IMG/VR virus record: IMGVR_UViG_3300025764_000008
Span: 1-42,475 of that record
DNA: 42,475 nucleotides
Strand: one strand, 5' to 3'
DNA from: a virus
Shown piece after piece: positions 36,989 through 42,475 of this stretch; position 1 is the first letter of the stretch, and the number at the start of each line of letters is the position of its first letter. Under the pieces are notes generated by a model. That model saw only the letters and a program-made list of their open reading frames with translations. It made no database searches and was not told the origin of the DNA. The position numbers and the translations under genes are program-made.

Positions 36989-37224
36989 CCCAAGTTTCTG
37001 GTGGTATCTACGAAGATGCTGAGCATAACCTTGTCAACATCAATGGGGAAATCCTAGTCGAAGCCGCCAAACGTAGTCGCACAGAGGTTTACAGCCGTGT
37101 GGTTGGCTATCTGAGGCCTGTTGCCCAGTGGAACAAGGGGAAAAAGGCGGAATGGGCCGATCGTGTGGACTTCGTTCTGCCGAAGATTGAGACTGGTAAG
37201 GTTGGGGAAGGGGGCGATGTGTGA
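36985..37224 (+). CDS. stand-alone glycyl-radical domain, NrdD C-terminus-like
   Basis: 79 residues. EVYSRVVGYLRPVAQWNKGK followed by KAEWADRVDF matches the C-terminal end of class III (anaerobic) ribonucleotide reductase, where the Gly of RVVGY (here Gly41) carries the radical. The ~600-residue catalytic barrel and the four-Cys zinc site are missing. The N-terminal half (GGIYEDAEHNLVNINGEILVEAAKR) is unlike NrdD. By analogy with GrcA/YfiD, which repairs pyruvate formate-lyase, it could replace a damaged radical domain of host NrdD. No activase gene is in the window. Confidence 0.75.
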   Translation: MTQVSGGIYEDAEHNLVNINGEILVEAAKRSRTEVYSRVVGYLRPVAQWNKGKKAEWADRVDFVLPKIETGKVGEGGDV

Positions 37225-37532
37225 GTGATGAGATTGACAAGAAGTTTTTTGAGAGATGGAACAAAATGAAGGCGTGGACTGATGCGGGAAAGGATTTATT
37301 TGATATGAATGCTGAAACAAGGATGAACGACCGAATTGGCGATTTCACCGTTGATACAAATGACACTTGTGACGCGGGTTGGGAAACCGGGATTGTCAAC
37401 GAGAAAGATGGTGGCATTTCTGTTGTGGAAAACTATGAGACACAAGGAGAGGCGGCTATTGGACATCAAAAATGGATGGAGAAAGTAAAGAAGGGATTGA
37501 CGGCAGAAGATCTCGCAGGAGGTGACGCATGA
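37221..37532 (+). CDS. acidic early protein
   Basis: 103 residues, GTG start overlapping the previous stop. Acidic and helical at both ends (DEIDKKFFERWNKMKAWTDAGK; QKWMEKVKKGLTAEDLAGG). No family recognised. Directly behind the glycyl-radical gene, so it may work with it (inference from position only). Confidence 0.6.
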   Translation: MSDEIDKKFFERWNKMKAWTDAGKDLFDMNAETRMNDRIGDFTVDTNDTCDAGWETGIVNEKDGGISVVENYETQGEAAIGHQKWMEKVKKGLTAEDLAGGDA

Positions 37533-37891
37533 TTGATTTCAGGACTTCAACGGATTGTAAAACGGTCATCACGTGGCAAGGCGAGCACTGTGAAGCGGTT
37601 GTGGACATCGGCACCGTCGATGCGACGTCTGCCGTTCAGCTGAAACTTCTTATTCAAAAACTCGGCCTTTATCCAAAAATCAATTTGGAGTTCAACGAGT
37701 ACAAGAATGCGATCGTTCAGTGGCGGAGTTCTGTTGTAGGAGAACATGCCCCCTTGGGCCGAGCGCCCGTAGTCCGTGATCTTTTCATCGAAAGGGCCCT
37801 GGAATACGTGGCTTGGCTTCAGGACGACATCGCCGCCTACAATCACCATTGTGCCATCATGGAGACGTCGGAAGAAGCGAAGGCGGCGTAA
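37529..37891 (+). CDS. hypothetical early protein
   Basis: 120 residues, ATGA overlap with the previous gene, site ggaggtgacgc. It begins with beta strands (FRTSTDCKTVITWQGEHCEAVVDIG) and ends in helices (VRDLFIERALEYVAWLQDDI) and KAA. Family not recognised. A promoter for the next operon follows at once. Confidence 0.6.
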   Translation: MIDFRTSTDCKTVITWQGEHCEAVVDIGTVDATSAVQLKLLIQKLGLYPKINLEFNEYKNAIVQWRSSVVGEHAPLGRAPVVRDLFIERALEYVAWLQDDIAAYNHHCAIMETSEEAKAA

Positions 37892-37925
37892 TTGACACTT
37901 GACAATCGACGAAAGTGAGTATACT
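37892..37925 (+). promoter_or_regulatory. promoter with tandem TTGACA before the HTH gene
   Basis: TTGACA at 37892-37897 and again at 37899-37904; TATACT at 37920-37925. Spacing from the second box is 15 bases. The doubled -35 may act as an operator. It drives the HTH gene and probably the replication genes after it. Confidence 0.65.
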
Positions 37926-37948
37926 TGCAAATGTAGAAAGGGAGGTGA

Positions 37949-38203
37949 ATGGTGAACAGCAATTTGCTGGCAGATGTAACAAAGTGGCGCGAGCAACACC
38001 CGCTGGTTGTCTATCTCCGCGAGAGCGGAATGACGCAGACGGATTTGGCAGTGCTGCTTGGCGTGACACGCAGCGCCGTCGGCCAATGGCTGACGGGCGG
38101 GAGAATGAGGGAAGAATACGCCGCGCAGATGGAGAAGCTGGACAAAGGATTTTCCGATAAACTGACAGTGTGGCGAGCGGAATCGCCACTAAAACGTAAG
38201 TAA
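37949..38203 (+). CDS. Cro/XRE-type helix-turn-helix regulator
   Basis: 84 residues; site gggaggtga. A clear HTH: SGMTQTDLAVLLGVTRSAVG then QWLTGG (about residues 27-50). The short basic tail (SPLKRK) could add DNA contacts. It heads the primase operon with its own promoter, like Cro or a replication-control protein. It may bind the ATCACT repeats at 30527-30611; this is a guess. Confidence 0.85.
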   Translation: MVNSNLLADVTKWREQHPLVVYLRESGMTQTDLAVLLGVTRSAVGQWLTGGRMREEYAAQMEKLDKGFSDKLTVWRAESPLKRK

Positions 38204-38223
38204 TTATTTCAAGGAGGCTGGAT

Positions 38224-38961
38224 ATGGGCAAGGGCACAGAGATTGTTGCATTGACGGATTACGCCATTTCTAAGGTAGGAAATCAGAGTATCAAAGACCT
38301 CATCGAGGGGAATCTTGGCGGCGAACTGCTCCAAGTGAAGGACATCCCCAAAGTCAAAATCCCCACAGGCGGCAGCACCACGTGGCTGGTCCCGCCGGAC
38401 GACGCGCCGGTCAAGGAGATCGAAGGCATTGTGATCTACCAGCACCCAACTCGCGCCCTCTTCAAGCAGGGAGAGAATGGTGAAATCTCCAACGACCCGC
38501 CTCTTTGCGTTGCTGAAATGGGCAAGGTTGGCGTTCCTGCGTCCGAGAGCGGCTGCGCCGGCGGCGTGTGCGACGACTGCCCGAGCAGCAAATATGGTTC
38601 AGCGGGTGCTGGCAAGAAGGGTCAGGCGTGCAAGGCGGGGCAGCGCGTGTATATGCTGACGCAAGGGTCTATCCTTCCCTTCCTTCTTCAACTCTCGCCC
38701 TCCAGCATTGCTCCGTGGCACAAGTACATGATCTCCCTGATCAACACGCAGCAGCTCGTCAGCGCCGTGGTGACGCGCATTGTTTTAGAAAAGGTGGTTG
38801 GTGGACCAGCGCCGTACGCACGCATTATCCCGTCGGTGGTGCGCACTTTGACCAAAGATGAACAAACGTTCGTGGCAGACTACGCAGCAAACATCGTGCC
38901 AGTCCTGCGTTCTGCATCTTACGCTCCAATTGATGATGAAACGCTAGAGCAAGCCGCCTAG
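38224..38961 (+). CDS. conserved phage Cys-motif protein, replication module
   Basis: 245 residues. Central metal-binding-like block CAGGVCDDCPSSKYGS and GKKGQACKAGQRVYML, then LPFLLQLSPSSIAPWHKYMI and VVTRIVLEKVVG. I know this block from phage proteins next to primases and polymerases, probably single-strand DNA handling, but no activity is established. Site aaggaggctggat. Confidence 0.7.
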   Translation: MGKGTEIVALTDYAISKVGNQSIKDLIEGNLGGELLQVKDIPKVKIPTGGSTTWLVPPDDAPVKEIEGIVIYQHPTRALFKQGENGEISNDPPLCVAEMGKVGVPASESGCAGGVCDDCPSSKYGSAGAGKKGQACKAGQRVYMLTQGSILPFLLQLSPSSIAPWHKYMISLINTQQLVSAVVTRIVLEKVVGGPAPYARIIPSVVRTLTKDEQTFVADYAANIVPVLRSASYAPIDDETLEQAA

Positions 38962-39022
38962 TATCGTCTGACAAGACGGTGCCGTGGCGGGGGATCGTGT
39001 CTCGCCATGGAAAGGAGGCGAG

Positions 39023-40714
39023 ATGGCAGTTGACTTGACACAGGCGCGTCCATATCTGGACGCGCTGTTCGGCAACATGGGAGCTGGGGAGAGCTTTTTG
39101 ATCTGGACGCTCCCCGACCGCCGTTCCGCATGGTTTCCCGATGTGGATAGCGCGTGTCTTGCCCTCGGAGCTTCGTCCTACGAGGGCAAGGATATTTACG
39201 CCGGCATGTGCACGTCGCCTGCAGATATGGGGAGCGCTCGCCGCTGTGACGCGGCAAATGTTGCCTCGATGGGGGGCCTGTGGGCCGATATTGATATTGG
39301 AACAAAAGGGCACAAGAAAGAGAACTATCCGGGGAGCATCGAGGAAGCGCTTGCGGCTCTTTCGTCCTATCCCAAGCCCTCGATGGTCGTCAACACCGGT
39401 CACGGTATTCACGTTTACTGGTTGTTCCGTGAGCGATTTCTTACTGCTCGCCCCGTCGACAACACTGCCGCAGCGGAATTTGCTGAACGCTGGCAGCGGT
39501 GGCTCCTGAGCGGGATGCAATCTCATAACTGGACATTGGACATGACGTGGGACTTGGCACGCATTCTCCGCATCCCTGGAACGGTGAACTGTAAGGATAA
39601 AGAGAATATTTTGCCGGTGGTGTTTACTGAGAATAATAAGAAGCAGTACGACTGGATGGAGCTATCAAAGATGATCCCTGCGGACGTTCACGCCGAGACG
39701 CGCACGACGGCGACGAAGGCAAGCGGAATCGGAGCATTGAAGTTGACGGAAAATCAGGTGCTGAGTGGCGATACGTTCAACGCCCTCCAACTTCGGTTCA
39801 AGGCAAAGTTCACCGATTCATTTCAGCGGACGAAGCCGTTGTCCGGCGGCGACCAGTCGCCTTCCGCCTACGACGCCAGTCTTGCGATGTATGGCGTGAT
39901 AGGGAATTTGGACGACCAGCAGATTGCCGACCTTATCATCATGTCGCGCCGTTCAGCGGGGCAAGAGCTGAAGCTGAGGCAGGACTATTATGCAAATACG
40001 ATAAGTTCCGCAAGAAGGGAGACAAAAAAAGCGGACTCGATTGAAGAATTGATAAATCAGAGCAGAAGCACGCCGGAGTCGCAAGAAGCCCTTGGTATTT
40101 CCCCTGAAGAAGCGAGGGCGAGAGTGCTTGATAGTCTCGGTACAGTTCTTGGCGTCCACGTGGACCGCATTGTGAAGTACGACCTTGATCCCGATCCTAT
40201 TTTCTGGATGGAGGTCAGCGGCTCGCGCCGTGTGAAGATCGGTACCGTGGATATTATTATGGAGGAAAGGAAGTTCAAAAATAAGATCATGGCGACCGTC
40301 GGAAAGTTACTGCCCGACTTCAAACGACCAGACTGGGAGAAGATTGCCCAGCTCATCGTGACCTCGGCTGAGGTGCTTGATAATCTCGTTGACGGATTAT
40401 TCGAGGACAGCACAAAAGCCCTGATTAGCGAGTATCTGCTCGCCACGAAGATCGGCGACGACGCCAACGACGCGATAGCGCTCGGAATGCCATTTGTCGA
40501 CAGGGAGGGGCACATTTTCATCGTTCTCCAATCACTGAAACAGTGGATGTACTACACGCGCCACAAGGACATCCGGGAGCAGGATTTGGCGCAGTTTCTT
40601 ACGAACATCGGGTGTGTGAACCGCAGGATGCACTTCACCATGAAATCGTCCGGAAAGTCCATCACACCGCACGTATGGATGGTCCCCCCCGACCTTGTGC
40701 CGGGGAGCGGATAA
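39023..40714 (+). CDS. PrimPol/RepB-type DNA primase
   Basis: Start MAVDLTQARPY at 39023 after aaaggaggcgag; the frame open from 38984 lacks a site. 563 residues with archaeo-eukaryotic-type primase motifs: WADIDIG (D89, D91), TGHGIHVYW (His) and LARILRIPGTVNCK. The C-terminal half (VLDSLGTVLGVHVDRIVKYD and onward) is helical without a Walker A, so no fused helicase is seen; the helicases at 1390 and 33919 could serve. It primes phage DNA replication. Confidence 0.85.
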   Translation: MAVDLTQARPYLDALFGNMGAGESFLIWTLPDRRSAWFPDVDSACLALGASSYEGKDIYAGMCTSPADMGSARRCDAANVASMGGLWADIDIGTKGHKKENYPGSIEEALAALSSYPKPSMVVNTGHGIHVYWLFRERFLTARPVDNTAAAEFAERWQRWLLSGMQSHNWTLDMTWDLARILRIPGTVNCKDKENILPVVFTENNKKQYDWMELSKMIPADVHAETRTTATKASGIGALKLTENQVLSGDTFNALQLRFKAKFTDSFQRTKPLSGGDQSPSAYDASLAMYGVIGNLDDQQIADLIIMSRRSAGQELKLRQDYYANTISSARRETKKADSIEELINQSRSTPESQEALGISPEEARARVLDSLGTVLGVHVDRIVKYDLDPDPIFWMEVSGSRRVKIGTVDIIMEERKFKNKIMATVGKLLPDFKRPDWEKIAQLIVTSAEVLDNLVDGLFEDSTKALISEYLLATKIGDDANDAIALGMPFVDREGHIFIVLQSLKQWMYYTRHKDIREQDLAQFLTNIGCVNRRMHFTMKSSGKSITPHVWMVPPDLVPGSG

Positions 40715-40726
40715 GGAGGCGTGGAT

Positions 40727-40960
40727 ATGGGTGCAATAACTAAGAAGGAACAGAAGGTTGTTTTTGGGCCAGAAACGGCGCAGCAGTTGAAAACCGGATA
40801 TATACCGATTTTGCGTGGTGATGATTTTGGTTCACGCACTCTTGACGAGGATAATACCCCCTCACTGTTTGAGACAGAGGATGAGTGTAAGGACGCATTC
40901 ACTGTTGGCGAAGACCGTTGTGTTGCTATCGCCAAAGTAACGTGGAGAGAGGCGGCATGA
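40727..40960 (+). CDS. small early protein
   Basis: 77 residues, start ATG 40727 after aaggaggcgtggat; a GTG at 40721 is possible but falls in the spacing region. Contains PETAQQLKTGYIPILRGDDFG and an acidic middle; ends WREAA. No family recognised. Overlaps the next gene by ATGA. Confidence 0.6.
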   Translation: MGAITKKEQKVVFGPETAQQLKTGYIPILRGDDFGSRTLDEDNTPSLFETEDECKDAFTVGEDRCVAIAKVTWREAA

Positions 40961-41358
40961 TGGCCAGCCTAGACACTGATTTTACCGTACATGTTACCGT
41001 TACTTCCAACCTGATTGACATGGGCAAGAAGTACCAGACCCGCGACGGGCGGGCGGTGAGGCTTCTGTGTATGGATGCCAAACTGAGTAAGCCGATTGTA
41101 GGGCTGGTAACGTATGGCGATGGAACAGAAGGTGTATGCAGTTGGACGACGAACGGTTACTATTATCCGGCAGACCAAGGGCAGCATTTACAGAATAGTG
41201 ACCTCGACCTCATTCCCGTCCCCACGAAGCATGAGGGGTGGGTGGTTTTTTTCGCTGGTATTGGCAATGACGTGTTTGGAACAGAACAGGCCGCGCTGAA
41301 TTGGCTGCGCAACGATACGCGAGTGGGCCGCGTTGCTCACGTCACCTGGGAGGACTAG
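40957..41358 (+). CDS. early phage protein, paralogue of the product at 3441
   Basis: 133 residues, beginning MMASLDTDFTVHVTV. From residue ~28 it follows the 3441 protein: YQTRDGRAVRLLC, PIVGLVTYGDGTEG, SWTTNGYYYP, LDLIPVP, WVVFFAGI. A C-terminal extension (EQAALNWLRNDTRVGRVAHVTWED) is only loosely matched in the other copy. Function unknown; two copies in two early operons suggest a regular phage role. Confidence 0.75.
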   Translation: MMASLDTDFTVHVTVTSNLIDMGKKYQTRDGRAVRLLCMDAKLSKPIVGLVTYGDGTEGVCSWTTNGYYYPADQGQHLQNSDLDLIPVPTKHEGWVVFFAGIGNDVFGTEQAALNWLRNDTRVGRVAHVTWED

Positions 41359-41359
41359 C

Positions 41360-41719
41360 ATGGATCCCATTGAACTTCGATGCGTCGACGGCACGACCAT
41401 TGTCATCACGGGAGCGAGAAGAGTCCACACAAAGACGACCTCCGATCATGGAACATGGACCGGTACTGACAACTACTTTGCCACGTTCGACGGCGTGGAG
41501 TTGGAAATTGACGGAATGTATGACATTCTTCACTTTGAAGAGTGGCAGGATGAGGTTGCAGCCAAAGCATTCCTCGTTCTCGACGAGCCGTTGAAATACA
41601 GATGGCTGGAAATTGTAGCGAAATTGTTGGCGATGCTGAAGGCATCTCCTCTCGAAGAAGTTGTAAAAGACGAACGGGAAAAGAAAGACGAACAGGAGGA
41701 ACTGAAGAAGGCGGCATAG
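41360..41719 (+). CDS. hypothetical early protein
   Basis: Start MDPIELRCVDG at 41360 after gggaggactagc. 119 residues: beta-rich first half (TTIVITGARRVHTKTTSDHG, YFATFDGVELEIDGM), helical and charged second half ending in EREKKDEQEELKKAA, likely a coiled coil. Family not recognised. Confidence 0.6.
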   Translation: MDPIELRCVDGTTIVITGARRVHTKTTSDHGTWTGTDNYFATFDGVELEIDGMYDILHFEEWQDEVAAKAFLVLDEPLKYRWLEIVAKLLAMLKASPLEEVVKDEREKKDEQEELKKAA

Positions 41720-41779
41720 TTCCGTCTTGTCCAAACCGAAAGTTCAACTGTAGTCGTCAGAGAAGCATGGGGGTGAGAT

Positions 41780-42475
41780 ATGATGGACTGGGCAGTCCGT
41801 ATTGATTTTCAAGGTAACGCCATCTTGCCCCCGTTCCGGGGTTCTCCCGGAGGAGGCAGGGTGCTCAATGAATACATCGTACAGGGAGACACCGCTTATG
41901 TGGTGCTTCTGAACAGATATTCTGATTCTTCTGATCCCGTTGTCGTGGCAGTTGGTATTTCTGACCTTCCAACAATGGACGCAGCAACAGATAAATACTG
42001 GCAGTATGCCGCGCCCGGCGATCTTCCGCGCGGGGTTTATCTTTCATGCTCAGCAGAACACGGCGTGCTTAGCTTGGCACACTTGCTTCTGAACGCGCCG
42101 GCAAAGACGTGGCGGTTATTCAAGGATGGAGACCCGCTGAATTGCCGAAGGACAAATTTGTCTCTTCTCCATCGCCCGCCGTTCCAGGTTGACTGGCTGT
42201 GGAATTCTCCCCTCCCTTTGGGCTTCACTCTGATAAAGAAGTTGGAGAACAGTATCGTCGTCCAGGCGGGCGTGAGAGCCGACCCGCGATTCATGTGGCA
42301 GTATCTCCTCGAGCGCTGGCAGTTCTGCCGAAGCAAGGGGATTCATATCAACGTGCCGAGGATCCATGAACAGCGTACGTCGTGGACGCAGCGCCTTTCT
42401 GCCATCATCTGTTGTGGCGTTCAGACGTATTCGTTCGACATCGGCGATGACGGGGCGCGGGAGTGGCAGGAGTAT
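41780..42475 (+). CDS. partial protein with degenerate HNH/AP2-like core, runs off the window
   Basis: ATG 41780 after gggggtgagat; open to the last base (232 codons, no stop). The middle (SLAHLLLNAPAKTWRLFKDG then DPLNCRRTNLSLL) is laid out like HNH/AP2-type nucleases (HR-x-IM-NAP...DHiNGnplDNRreNL), but the catalytic His positions are replaced by Leu-Phe. The last ~80 residues (DPRFMWQYLLERWQFCRSKG, QRTSWTQRLSAI) are unlike that family. A former homing nuclease turned regulator is possible; identity is uncertain. Confidence 0.6.
   Translation, partial: MMDWAVRIDFQGNAILPPFRGSPGGGRVLNEYIVQGDTAYVVLLNRYSDSSDPVVVAVGISDLPTMDAATDKYWQYAAPGDLPRGVYLSCSAEHGVLSLAHLLLNAPAKTWRLFKDGDPLNCRRTNLSLLHRPPFQVDWLWNSPLPLGFTLIKKLENSIVVQAGVRADPRFMWQYLLERWQFCRSKGIHINVPRIHEQRTSWTQRLSAIICCGVQTYSFDIGDDGAREWQEY

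Overview
The window is a large part of a tailed double-stranded DNA phage genome (or a plasmid-like prophage) of a probable Gram-positive, Bacillota-type host. The reasons are strong GGAGG ribosome-binding sites, a gene order from terminase to tail resembling SPP1/HK97-type siphophages, an XhlA-like holin partner and a DUF1906-type endolysin. No integrase, CRISPR array, insertion sequence, rRNA or convincing tRNA was seen. A ParA ATPase with a small partner gene, next to a gene-free block of palindromes and short repeats, suggests maintenance as a plasmid (phage-plasmid). The host genus cannot be named from the sequence.

Layout. (1) 1-5664, plus strand: tightly overlapping early genes for DNA metabolism: a 3D-domain membrane protein, a DPPY methyltransferase, a UvrD-like helicase, a VRR-NUC protein, a RecB/Cas4-like nuclease and a C5-methyltransferase-like protein. 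A candidate sRNA and strong terminators follow. (2) 5863-6821, minus: the par genes. (3) 7014-7600, minus: an endonuclease VII-like gene with its own promoter and a structured RNA leader. (4) 7577-8700: no genes; palindromes, iteron-like repeats and a candidate large structured RNA. (5) 8701-29673, minus: one long late operon read from 29.9 kb downwards: terminase, portal, MuF-like protein, scaffold, capsid, connectors, two tail-tube-like proteins, frameshifted tail chaperones, tape measure, tail tip and fibres, lysis genes, then a proteasome-like hydrolase and a phosphoesterase. HNH genes are wedged between late genes at two places. (6) 29745-30849: divergent control region with a late promoter and structured late leader (minus), and an early promoter with operator-like repeats and a hammerhead ribozyme (plus). 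(7) 30850-42475, plus: the second early block: many small membrane or Cys-rich proteins, a second methyltransferase, an SNF2-like helicase, two NUMOD3-HNH genes, a stand-alone glycyl-radical domain, a Cro-like HTH protein and a PrimPol-type primase.

Most unusual is a repeated unit found three times (about 7479-7600 minus, 31647-31763 plus, 35593-35709 plus): a promoter of form CTTCAT-N6-TATAMT, then a ~95-nt RNA with three helices plus a pseudoknot, then a homing-type nuclease gene starting 8-9 nt later. All helices covary between copies. The loop of the third hairpin matches two tandem downstream repeats, the second of which covers the ribosome-binding site; this looks like a translational switch. 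The same promoter form precedes the late operon. Other RNA findings are a complete type I hammerhead ribozyme at 30758-30813, and a candidate sRNA at about 5708-5783 whose single-stranded linker is complementary to the extended Shine-Dalgarno sequence (GGAGGCRYGG) in front of several early genes.
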